A DNA stretch of 47,187 nt. Origin: Desulforamulus aquiferis. GTDB taxonomy: Bacteria; Bacillota; Desulfotomaculia; Desulfotomaculales; Desulfotomaculaceae. Each line of letters opens with the position of its first letter. Within the stretch, counting starts at the first letter, position 1. The notes under the pieces are model-generated. The model saw only the letters and a list, made by a program, of their open reading frames with translations. It had not been told where the DNA came from and did not search any database. A program made the translations under genes and the position numbers. Location: assembly GCA_004143605.1 (NCBI GenBank), contig AWVY01000032.1:60568-107754 (forward strand). Reading direction: 5' to 3'. This document shows positions 10,418-18,705 of the stretch, in pieces.

Positions 10418-10719
10418 AATTCAGGCCTCCTTTTGTAAATAATGGTTTCCTTAATTGGCAAAAGATATACCATTAACCATATTATGGGCAAATATAAAAT
10501 AAAATTACCCCGTAAAGGGGTATTGGATTCACCCACAATTAACGCCCAAAATCAAGGTCATGCATATTAAAATTATGTTAACATTTCTACACACAATATC
10601 GAAATCCTCTTAATTTAGCAAAAATTGATTTTATTTTTGCCGGGCATACCTCGTCCACTACACTCATAACATAGAGTGTAGTGGTCATTTTTTGGAAATG
10701 CATTGAAAGGAAAATGGAC
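10418..10719. other. Intergenic region between divergent EF-G-like and spoVB genes
   Basis: AT-rich, with no open frame worth calling. It contains a small hairpin TACCCC/GGGGTA at 10506-10522 and a stronger one at 10655-10684 described separately. It must hold the promoters of both flanking genes, but none is clear enough to call. Confidence 0.6.
10655..10684 (+). promoter_or_regulatory. Terminator-like hairpin in the spoVB leader
   Basis: CCACTACACTC and GAGTGTAGTGG form a perfect 11-bp stem with an 8-base loop, followed by TCATTTTTT. It ends 35 bases before the spoVB start and lies on the same strand. It could be an attenuator, the terminator of a short upstream RNA, or an operator-like palindrome. 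Confidence 0.5.
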
Positions 10720-12272
10720 ATGTCTCGACAATCATTTGTTTATGGTGCCTTGGTTTTGCTGGCAGCAAGTTTTATTAACCGGATTATAGGTTTTGTCTAC
10801 CAAATACTTATGATTCGTTTAATAAAACCCGAAGGAATTGGACTTTTCAATATGGTCTTCCCTATTTATATTTTGGTCCTTGTTTTAGCCACTATGGGTA
10901 TACCTGTTGCCATAGCTAAACTGGTGGCAGAGGAAATGGCTAAAAATAATATTCAGGGAGCCAAAAGGATTTTCAAAATAAGTCTGACCTTTATAATTGG
11001 ACTTAGTACTTTTTTCACTATTGTCCTAGTGCTGGGTGCTCCTCTTTTGCTAGAATACGTGTTTCCCAACCCCAAGGTCTATTATATTTTCCTATGCCTT
11101 ATTCCAGGTGTCATTGTTGTTTCTATCTGCTCAGCCTTTAGAGGTTATTTTCAAGGTTTACAGCAAATGACCCCCACGGCGGTTACCCAAACCCTGGAGC
11201 AATTAGTAAGGGTTGTAACGGGGCTATTAATAGCTTATATTTTACTTCCCAGGGGAGTTGAATATGCCGCCATTGGTGTTTCACTAGGAGTAGTAATCGG
11301 GGAGATAGCCGGTTGTATTACTATGGTCATTCTTTACTTAAGGTTTAGAGATAAGCTTCCTGCCGTTGGAGGCCCATCAGAATCCCTAAGCCAAACCACA
11401 GTAAGAATTTTTGGTCTGGGCATTCCCATTACCCTGACAAGATTTATCAGCACTTTATTAATGTCAGTAGATGCCATACTAATCCCCCAAAGACTTCAAG
11501 CCTCAGGAATGTCCATAAGTGACGCGACTTCAATATATGGTCAACTAATTGGCATAGCCGATACCCTTTTCTTTACACCTACCATGATTACTATAGCCCT
11601 GGCAACCGCCCTTATCCCTGCTATATCTGACGCCCTAGCCCTTAATAACCACCGATTAGTCCTTAGCCGAACCTCCGAGGCCCTTCGTATAACCACCGTG
11701 ATAGGTTTACCCTGTACCGCTACCTTCTTCCTATTACCAAAGGAAATGTGCGGCGTACTCTTTGGCTACCCCGATGCTGGAGTTATTTTAGGCACCCTCG
11801 CCTTTGGAGGACCTTTCCTATATTTCCAGCAGACAACCACCGGTATTTTACAGGGACTAGGTGAAGCCTTTAAGCCCTTTAAAAATTTAGTGATCGCCTC
11901 TGTTTTTAAGATAATTGGCCTATACTATTTGACTTCCATCCAGCCTTTGGCATTTTGGGTTCTGCCATTGCTTTGGGCTTCTCTTATATTGTTATGGCAA
12001 TTCTAAATTATTTGGATTTAAAAAAGTTAATTGGTTATCAGATTGATTGGTCACATGACGTAATTAAGCCCGCCTTGGCTTCAATCGGTATGGGTGCAAT
12101 AATATGGCAAGTAAAACTTGTCCTATTACCCTTCTCAGCTTTACTTACTTTGATTGTTGCTCTGATTTTAGGTTTTATCGCCTATCTGGCAATATTATTA
12201 GCTCTAGGTGGACTCCATAGAAAAGATGTTTATCGAATTACAGAAATAATAGGCAAACGTTTTAAATCCTAG
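10720..12272 (+). CDS. spoVB: Stage V sporulation protein B, MOP-family flippase (one frameshift)
   Basis: A polytopic membrane protein of about 517 residues with around 14 hydrophobic segments. The start MSRQSFVYGALVLLAASFIN and the following NRIIGFVYQ and RLIKPEGIGLFNMVFP are typical of SpoVB, a putative lipid-linked oligosaccharide flippase needed for the spore cortex. One missing base near 11960 separates the last two helices. The ATG at 10720 is chosen because AAGGA lies 8 bases upstream; the in-frame ATG at 10714 is too close to it. A hairpin sits in the leader and a terminator follows. Confidence 0.9.
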
Positions 12273-12288
12273 AAAATATAATTAACTT

Positions 12289-12307
12289 AAGCCCGGAATA
12301 CGGGCTT
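12289..12307 (+). terminator. Terminator of spoVB
   Basis: AAGCCCG and CGGGCTT pair around a 5-base loop, followed by TTGTTTTT. Confidence 0.8.
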
Positions 12308-12511
12308 TTGTTTTTAACCTGGTTCTTTCTCCAAATTCTTTATAAAATAAAATAAAATTTATTGAAGAATACTAGCATTAGATTCAGGATAAAATAATTG
12401 ATTTAATTTTTAACCAGTGCTGCCGAAATTAGCCTGCACTTGACAATCAATACGGATTGTTTAAGGTACGGGAAAATTCGGCAAATAATTTTTAAAAGGA
12501 GGAAACTATCA

Positions 12512-12679
12512 ATGGCAAAAGACAAGGTTATGAATTGGAAAATGAAGCATTTTGCTGCCAGAATGCAGGGTGTTGAAGGCTTAATTGAAGGGGAACACAG
12601 TGATTATGGTAATCTAACCTCCCGTCAGTGTGGAAATTTTGTAAAAATTGCTTTAGATAGGGCAAACCAATTGGTATAA
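12512..12679 (+). CDS. Small hypothetical protein, possibly SASP-related
   Basis: A 55-residue protein starting MAKDKVMNWKMKHFAARMQG. AAAAGGAGG precedes the ATG, so translation looks real. The segment YGNLTSRQCGNFVK recalls the conserved GxLTSRxxG motif in the C-terminal half of alpha/beta-type small acid-soluble spore proteins, but the protein lacks the rest of that family's pattern and is short. It may be a diverged relative or unrelated. Its position next to spoVB fits a spore role but does not prove it. Confidence 0.5.
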   Translation: MAKDKVMNWKMKHFAARMQGVEGLIEGEHSDYGNLTSRQCGNFVKIALDRANQLV

Positions 12680-12702
12680 AAAGCCTCATATTGAGAGCTT
12701 TT
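12679..12702. terminator. Bidirectional terminator with one bulge
   Basis: AAAAGC-CTC pairs with GAG-GCTTTT with a single bulged A, between the converging small gene and surE. Confidence 0.6.
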
Positions 12703-13461
12703 ACTTGGTCGGCAGCCAGCCGGCCATTTTTTTTCGATATGAATAGTCAGTGAGATCTAAATGCATGGGAGTTATAGATATGTATCCTCCATTAATGGCG
12801 GCAGCATCGGTTTCTTGATCGTGTTCATCAAGATTGTGTGGTTCCCCTGCCATCCAAAAATATATGCGTCCCCGGGGATCTACCCGCTTGTCAAAACATT
12901 TTATGTATCGCCTGCGTGCCAATCTGGTCAACCTTACACCACGCCCATCATAGTTTGGCGGTACGTTAATATTTAATAAAACCCCCTCATCCAGTGGGTT
13001 ATCAATTATTTTGGGTACAAAATCCTTCATAAAGGAGGCCGCAGCCCTATAATCCAGGTTTCCCAGGCAGCCAGAGAGACGGCTATAGCCGGAACATGAT
13101 TAATAACTGCTTCCACAGCAGCTGATACTGTCCCGGAGTACATAACATCTGTACCTAAATTTGGCCCCAAATTAATGCCGGAAACCACTAAATCAGGGGG
13201 GTTGTCTAGTATGGCCTCAAGACCCAGCTTTACACAATCTGCCGGGGTACCATCCACAACCCACCCCTTAGCCTTTCCTGATTTAAACTTGTGGATTTTT
13301 GCCCTTATGGGGTGGGTAACGGTGATACCATGGCCACAGGCACTTCTTTCCCGGTCCGGGGCAACCACATATACTTCCTCAGCCACAGTTTCAAGGGCCT
13401 TCCTTAGCTCACCTATCCCATCTGCATAAATTCCGTCGTCATTGGAAATGAGAATTCTCAT
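12701..13461 (-). CDS. surE: 5'-nucleotidase SurE (one frameshift)
   Basis: Dephosphorylates nucleoside monophosphates in a metal-dependent way. The N-terminus MRILISNDDGIYADGI carries the DD metal ligands, VVAPDRERSACG follows, and the VSGINLGPNLGTDVMYSGTV core is complete. One missing base near 13030 shifts the last 110 residues, which include NINVPP and GGYISITPM. Corrected length is about 254 residues. GGGAGGAAGTA precedes the ATG. It is the last gene of the queuosine-folE-ypmA operon and ends in a shared terminator. Confidence 0.94.
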
Positions 13462-13471
13462 TACTTCCTCC

Positions 13472-13654
13472 CTAGGTTTCGTAAATGGAAATGGTCATGC
13501 GTCCTTCAGCGTCCTTTGTGAGACCAAATATTACTTGTTTTTCCTTTAATGTTTTATTTAAATAATCCACCACTTTATACATTTCATTATAGGGTGCAAA
13601 TGTTTTTGTAGCTACTAGCTCCAGTTTACCTGTACCCTTATCTTCAGTAGTCAC
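13472..13654 (-). CDS. YpmA family (DUF4264) protein
   Basis: A 60-residue intact protein. VATKTFAPYNEMYKVVDYLN, KQVIFGL and RMTISIYET follow the pattern of Bacillus YpmA. The start is GTG after GGAGGGAAAAACCA. Function unknown. It lies 10 bases before surE and 49 bases after folE, so it is very likely part of the same transcript. Confidence 0.75.
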   Translation of the reverse strand: MTTEDKGTGKLELVATKTFAPYNEMYKVVDYLNKTLKEKQVIFGLTKDAEGRMTISIYET

Positions 13655-13703
13655 TGGTTTTTCCCTCCGAAATTAAATCATTATTGACATTTTAATATTA
13701 AAC

Positions 13704-14246
13704 TCATGGCCTCGGCCTGGATGCCTCGTTTTTAAGGAAAATTCCCCTTACCGCCGAGGTTACAGTATGGGCTCCAGGTGCCCTTACTCCCCTCATGGAC
13801 ATGCAAAGATGTTCTGCCTCTACCACTACCACTACACCGTAGGGATTTAGTCTGTCCATGACCGCATCCGCTATCTGCTTAGTAAGACGCTCCTGCAATT
13901 GTGGCCGTCGGGCAAAACCTTCCACAAGCCTGGCAAGCTTTGACAAACCCGTTACCTTTCCATTTCTTGGTATGTAGCAAACATGGGCTTTACCCAGAAA
14001 TGGAACGAGGTGGTGTTCACACATACTAAATAATGGTATGTCTTTAACCAAGACCATCTCTTCGTGCTCTTCAGAAAAGGTCTTATCCAGGTGAGCTGCG
14101 GGATTTTCCCCAATGCCGGCAAATATTTCCTGGTACATTTTGGCAACCCTTGTTGGTGTTTCCACTAGCCCTTCCCTGTTGGGGTCCTCTCCTATGGCTT
14201 CTAGGATCATTTTAACCGCTTTTTCTATTTTGGGTAAATCAAACAT
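13704..14246 (-). CDS. folE: GTP cyclohydrolase I
   Basis: Converts GTP to 7,8-dihydroneopterin triphosphate, the first step of both folate and queuosine synthesis. The 180-residue frame is intact. Zinc and active-site residues are visible in [20 protein letters not shown] and in [30 protein letters not shown] and [17 protein letters not shown] are also typical. AGGAG lies 9 bases before the ATG. It sits between queE and ypmA, so here it probably supplies QueD. Confidence 0.97.
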   Translation of the reverse strand: MFDLPKIEKAVKMILEAIGEDPNREGLVETPTRVAKMYQEIFAGIGENPAAHLDKTFSEEHEEMVLVKDIPLFSMCEHHLVPFLGKAHVCYIPRNGKVTGLSKLARLVEGFARRPQLQERLTKQIADAVMDRLNPYGVVVVVEAEHLCMSMRGVRAPGAHTVTSAVRGIFLKNEASRPRP

Positions 14247-14259
14247 TAGGTCAACTCCT

Positions 14260-14994
14260 CTATAGCTGTCCCATCATCCGATGGTTTGTGGTATTACCCT
14301 TACATTTATTAATTCCCTCAGGGCTATTTCCTGAAGTTTTAATACTTGCTGCACTGAGGGAGCTAATACTCCGTTAGTGGAAGTAACCGGCTGCAATATT
14401 AAGGCCGAATTAGGAGCGGCTCTTTTTACCATTACCGCAGCCCTGGAAACTTCTTCCTCCTCTGTATTGTCAGATATAACGAGCTTTACATATACATCTT
14501 GCTTAGCAGCAATTTTCAAAAACTCACCATGCAATTCCCAGGGGGTGTCAATTTTTGTAGAGCTCCTAAGCTTTATATCCATGCTTATAATACTTAGCTC
14601 ATCAATCAGGTGTCTTAATGACTCTGGCATGGTGCCATTTGTCTCTAAAAATATTCCCCGCTCAGTTCCCGATATAAGTGGTATCAATTCCTTAATGAAA
14701 TCTTTATGTAAAAGGGGTTCCCCGCCAGTCAAGCTCACAGAGTGATGCAGTGTAAGCTGATAGCCATTACATAGCTTTGACAGGCTTTCCGGAGTCACAG
14801 GATTGCTTATAGTTATAAAATCCCTTAGTCCTGGGGTTTTTCCATGGGAAAAGATTCCGCCGGCTTAACTGGAGTATCACAGTAGCACATTGCCAATTAC
14901 AGCCAGTAAAACGGATAAATATTTGGCGGCACCCTACATAGGGACCTTCTCCCTGAATAGATGAAAATATCTCTTGAATATTAGCCTCTGGCAC
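14260..14994 (-). CDS. queE: 7-carboxy-7-deazaguanine synthase QueE (three frameshifts)
   Basis: Radical SAM enzyme that contracts the ring of 6-carboxytetrahydropterin to 7-carboxy-7-deazaguanine. The N-terminus has [16 protein letters not shown] and [16 protein letters not shown] once one base is added near 14885; the cluster Cys residues are in CNWQCAYC. Further on are [10 protein letters not shown] and LETNGTMP. A missing base near 14800 and another near 14280 restore the C-terminus VIPQTHRMMGQL. The corrected length is about 245 residues. The start is a GTG that overlaps the stop of the upstream DUF366 gene (TAGTG), suggesting translational coupling. Confidence 0.93.
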
Positions 14995-15563
14995 TAGACT
15001 ACCCCCCTGACCTTACATCTGGCCAGTTTAATACTGCTTATTTCATTGGCATAGGTCTCTGCTATTTCCTGTCCCAAAGTTAATATTTCATTTTCTGAAA
15101 AACCAAGCTCCACAAGACTTACCGTTGGGACAGGGGTATTGCGGGAGGATATATTTAGCCCGGTATGAATCATAGTAGAAACAGGGCTTAGGGTTGCAAT
15201 AGATACGGATAATTTTTTGTTCCCATAAAAAAGGTCATCACCCTGACGTGATAATATCCTGCCGGTCCTTTTATATATAACTTCTTTGATCTGGGAGATA
15301 AATAACCTTTGCCGTACAACAGTCTTCTCCAAATCCAAATCAAAGTGCTCAATAATAAAGTGCAGCATGGACTCACTGTAAATGGGAGCGTTAGCTATAA
15401 CATCTGCTAAATCCACCATTTCAGTTAATTCAACCTGGCAAGGCCCACGAAAACAGATTATACTATCACCCTGGAGTCTGTAATTTCGAAAGGCCCAAAG
15501 GGATGAGAGCTGCCGTCCATCATATTTAAGCTCTTGGCCTATGGTGTGGATTAACATAATCAT
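14994..15563 (-). CDS. DUF366 family protein in the queuosine operon
   Basis: A 189-residue intact protein. ELKYDGRQLSSLWAFRNYRL and GDSIICFRGPCQVELTEMVD match the DUF366 pattern as I remember it. The start ATGA overlaps the queC stop, and its own stop overlaps the queE start, so it is translated as part of the que operon. No membrane segment. No function is established, but its position strongly suggests a role in 7-deazaguanine metabolism. Confidence 0.75.
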   Translation of the reverse strand: MIMLIHTIGQELKYDGRQLSSLWAFRNYRLQGDSIICFRGPCQVELTEMVDLADVIANAPIYSESMLHFIIEHFDLDLEKTVVRQRLFISQIKEVIYKRTGRILSRQGDDLFYGNKKLSVSIATLSPVSTMIHTGLNISSRNTPVPTVSLVELGFSENEILTLGQEIAETYANEISSIKLARCKVRGVV

Positions 15564-16244
15564 TCACCCCTTTGTATCAGGCCGGGTATAGCTAAGCCCT
15601 GGGCTTGAAAAGCCCTAATAAATCTACGACAACTTTCACATCTGCCGCACATATTCTCTCCAGCCTGATAGCAGCTCCATAGTAGCTGCCAAGGAACACC
15701 TAATCGATGTCCCAGTGCCACAATCTCACCCTTATCCAGCCTTCCGGTATAGCTAAGCACTTTAACCTGATTGGCTGTTGAAAAGGCCATGGCCGCACTG
15801 GCCGCTTGGGCAAATTCCGGCGTATTATCAGGAAGGTAGTTGCTCCTCACGGTTAAACCCAGCCACCACCAGTTCACAACCCAGGGATTCAGCAAAGCAG
15901 GCACCGATATTTACAAACAGCCCGTTGCGATTGGGTACCCAAACTGCAGCGGCAGTGTTTGCAGAAGCCTCATAATCATCTAAATCTGATTCGGTGGGTT
16001 CCGGCAGTTCAATCTTACTGTCTCCGATGAGGCAGTTGATGTAATGTCCGCCAGCAGGGTAAATCAATGACCCGGTGTTTGACCTGATAATATTTTGCCA
16101 GATTAGCTGCTGCAATTATTTCCTTTTCTGCGGCCCTTTGCCATAGTTAAAGGTTAGGGCTAGCCGGACATCTCCCTCGGTTTTGGCATATGCCAGGCAA
16201 ACTGCCGAATCCAATCCCCCTGACAAAAGCACAACACTCTTCAC
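15560..16244 (-). CDS. queC: 7-cyano-7-deazaguanine synthase QueC (about five frameshifts)
   Basis: ATP-dependent ligase that makes preQ0 from 7-carboxy-7-deazaguanine and ammonia. The N-terminus [18 protein letters not shown] holds the SGGxDS pyrophosphate loop. [20 protein letters not shown] follows, and the zinc site is [15 protein letters not shown]. Missing bases occur near 16140, 16070, 16035, 15850 and 15840; with them the protein is about 229 residues. The start is GTG with GGGAGG 9 bases upstream, inside the end of queD. Confidence 0.93.
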
Positions 16245-16245
16245 T

Positions 16246-16631
16246 TTACTTATCCTCCCAATAGGTTGCATAGGCGTCGGGAGATTCCCAAACCGATACT
16301 TCCTTCATTCTTATCCCAGCCTAAGGGCTTCCACCGGCTTTTCTAGGGACCTATAAATATAAAAAGCTAAGTTTTCAGCTGTAGGATTAACTCCTCCATC
16401 ACCAAAACCATCTAAATCATTTATAAACCTGTGATCAAATTGATCTATTAAGTTCATTAGCTCTTTTTTTATGGCCTTAAAATCCACCAACATACCCAGA
16501 TTATCCAGTTCCTCGCCCTTTACCTTTACTTGTACAGTCCAGGTATGACCGTGCAATCTGGCACAATCACCGGGATAACCGCAGAGAATATGCGCAGCGG
16601 AGAAACTTTTAGATACAGTAAGCTCGTACAT
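16246..16631 (-). CDS. queD: 6-carboxytetrahydropterin synthase QueD (one frameshift)
   Basis: Makes 6-carboxy-5,6,7,8-tetrahydropterin from dihydroneopterin triphosphate. Zinc ligands are the three His in [22 protein letters not shown], and the catalytic Cys lies between them. [25 protein letters not shown] and [13 protein letters not shown] are classic. One missing base near 16312 restores the family C-terminus [17 protein letters not shown]. The corrected length is about 128 residues. AAGGAGGAGG precedes the ATG. It is the first gene of the operon; the leader shows no preQ1 riboswitch I can recognise. Confidence 0.95.
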
Positions 16632-16751
16632 GCATCCTCCTCCTTATGTTGTAGTATTTCTCCCGGTACTAAACTTTACTATATTTCTCTCCCGGCTGCT
16701 ATGTCCCTGCCTTAAACGGTAAATTTTTAAGTAAATAATATATTCTGAAAT

Positions 16752-16779
16752 AAAAAACCTGATTTAATTAAAAACCAGG
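16752..16779 (-). terminator. Terminator of the TPR gene
   Basis: On the minus strand CCTGGTTT pairs with AAATCAGG around a 6-base loop and is followed by TTTTTTAT. It separates the TPR gene from the que operon. Confidence 0.65.
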
Positions 16780-16823
16780 CTGAATAATTCCAGAAATATC
16801 TATTAATACTAAACTTTTCAACC

Positions 16824-17963
16824 TTATCCAGCTAAACCCAGTGCCCTGCCGTAGCACCTGGCTGCCTCTCCCATTTTGCCCTGTATGGCCAAAACTTCGC
16901 CTCGCAATCCCCAGGCGGGATAATTGTTTGGTTCCACTGTTAAAATAGCTTCAACAATATCATATACTTCATCCAATCTGCCACAATTAAGCATACAATG
17001 CCCGTAATTTAGCAGAATGGTGTTATTTCCAGGTGATAATTCTACAGCCTTGCCAAAGCTCTCCAGGGCTTCTTCTGTATGCCCCAGATTTTCCAGACAA
17101 ATACCTAGATTATTATGCAAAGTGGCATCCTTTGGGAATGCCTTTATAGCACTTCTATAGCAACCAATGGCCTCTTCTACGCGGCCTAAATAATTGTAGC
17201 AGGAGGCTAAGTTGCTTAATAGTCCTAAATCCCGTGGTAAATACTGGCGTGCCACCTCATAGCAGGCCAGGGCCTCTTCATAATGTTCTAAATAAAACAA
17301 ACTATATCCTTTATTGTTCAGTAATTCCGCGCTGCTGATGCCAAGGGATTGAACCTCCTTATAATAATCCAAAGCCTCTGTATGACGTCCTAATTTACTC
17401 AAGGACAACCCTAAATTGTGAAGAATCCCCGGGTCCTTTCCCCCCAGAGCCAAGGCTTCCTGGAAACACACTAAGGCCTCTTGATATCTACCATTCTCCA
17501 ATAAACACAACCCACTATTATTAAACTGGGCTGTTTTATCGTTAGTCGGTGCATGGGGAATAATCTCCTTCTCCTGTGCAAAGGAAAATACCATCTCACT
17601 GTCATCCATCCTAGAAGATTTAATTCCACCGTTTGCCGCTCGGTCAAGCCAATAGATAAAGCTTCCTGGCCCTAAACCAAGGGCGGCTTTTTTACAGTGC
17701 AGGGCAGCTTGATCGACCTGCCCTAGCTTTAAATATAACCTGCTGGCCTGTAGATGCAGATCTGCCTGCTCCGGCTGTACTTGAAGTGCCTTTTCAACTG
17801 AACGCAACGCTGGCTTGCTAGCCCCGGCAGCTTCCAACAGGCAGGCTACAACTTGCCAAAGGTTAACCTTTTTACCGTTTAATTTTCCGGGCATCCACAT
17901 CCTGCATCGCTCCTTAAAACTTTTAATATCAAGTTCTCTGCAGCAGCTGCCTTTTCCTTCCAT
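16824..17963 (-). CDS. Tetratricopeptide-repeat protein
   Basis: A 379-residue intact frame made almost entirely of 34-residue TPR units, about eight of them. Examples are the units around GRYQEALVCFQEAL, GRHTEALDYYKEV, EHYEEALACYEVA and GHTEEALESFGKAVELSPGN. It has no signal peptide or membrane helix and no catalytic domain, so it is probably a cytoplasmic scaffold. The N-terminal 35 residues are Cys- and Lys-rich and may be outside the real protein; an internal start is possible. It stands alone between two terminators. Confidence 0.85.
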   Translation of the reverse strand: MEGKGSCCRELDIKSFKERCRMWMPGKLNGKKVNLWQVVACLLEAAGASKPALRSVEKALQVQPEQADLHLQASRLYLKLGQVDQAALHCKKAALGLGPGSFIYWLDRAANGGIKSSRMDDSEMVFSFAQEKEIIPHAPTNDKTAQFNNSGLCLLENGRYQEALVCFQEALALGGKDPGILHNLGLSLSKLGRHTEALDYYKEVQSLGISSAELLNNKGYSLFYLEHYEEALACYEVARQYLPRDLGLLSNLASCYNYLGRVEEAIGCYRSAIKAFPKDATLHNNLGICLENLGHTEEALESFGKAVELSPGNNTILLNYGHCMLNCGRLDEVYDIVEAILTVEPNNYPAWGLRGEVLAIQGKMGEAARCYGRALGLAG

Positions 17964-18106
17964 TTATACCTTATTTCGTATGCCAAATCCCCTTAACATT
18001 AGACATATTTTGTTAATTTAAATAATTTAAACAGTTTCATATTTTTATTCCCTTCGAGTTTTTTGAGTGATATATTATTAGCAAGACAAAATATAAAGGG
18101 GTAGAT

Positions 18107-18560
18107 ATGATGCAGTATTTAACTGCGCCTAACTCCGACCTCGAGTTATTACGGGTGCGTTTAGAAACGATTCTTGAACACCCACTTTGTTTCGTGCAGC
18201 ACATCCTTTTCCCCAGTTCGGTATACATTACTTCTATCGAACATAATGACGAGATTGAAGAAGAAAACTTTATTTAATATATCAAATAAAAAAGACCGGG
18301 GCGGCATGCCCCAGGCTATCATACAATTTCTCCAGATTCCTATCCGATTTAGGGGCAAAGGGGCCGGCAGTAAGGTTTACCGTTTTCTTGAAAATTTACT
18401 CAGGGCGCAAAACTGTTACTCAATCACCTTGGAAGCCAGGGTAAATTCCTTAAACCCCAAAGATAATTCAGTGGGTTTTTGGGGAAAGCAGGGTTTTGTT
18501 CCAGGAGTACATTATGCCTTTGACGATGAAAACTTTCCCATGGTCAAAAGGCTTCAATAA
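18107..18560 (+). CDS. GNAT-like acetyltransferase (two frameshifts)
   Basis: Starts MMQYLTAPNSDLELLRVRLE after AAAGGGG. Restoring one T near 18277 and one G near 18300 joins the N-terminus to the rest through FILIYQIKKTGGGMPQAI. The C-terminal part IPIRFRGKGAGSKVYRFLE resembles the acetyl-CoA loop (RxxGxG) of GNAT enzymes, and GFWGKQGFVPG resembles their terminal motif. The corrected length is about 151 residues. The substrate is unknown. Confidence 0.6.
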
Positions 18561-18566
18561 TCCCTG

Positions 18567-18651
18567 GGTCTTAGTAATCCCGAGCAGCGCTTCGCCCGAA
18601 GCAAGCGATTAGCGCTGTCCTCTGTAGGAGTCGTGAGGGATTATTAAAACC
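18567..18651. repeat. 85-bp element with terminal inverted repeats
   Basis: The ends GGTCTTAGTAATCCC and GGGATTATTAAAACC are imperfect inverted repeats (13 of 15). Inside are the perfect hairpin GCTTCG/CGAAGC at 18589-18602 and the pair CAGCGC/GCGCTG. The right end is identical to 61-75 of this window. It is non-coding and lies between the GNAT gene and a terminator. Confidence 0.65.
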
Positions 18652-18657
18652 AATCTG

Positions 18658-18687
18658 AAGGGGTCCTGTTATTTGCAGGACCCCCTT
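18658..18687. terminator. Bidirectional terminator
   Basis: GGGGTCCTG and CAGGACCCC form a 9-bp stem around a 7-base loop, flanked by AA and TT, between the converging GNAT and flavoprotein genes. Confidence 0.75.
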
Positions 18688-18705
18688 GATTTTGCCTTAA
18701 GTCAA

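Noticed and set aside
16632-16750. preQ1 riboswitch before queD
   Set aside because: I looked for the preQ1-I pattern (a short stem, a C-rich loop and an A-rich tail next to the ribosome site) and did not find it. The region has a repeated CCGGGAGA, but no convincing pseudoknot.
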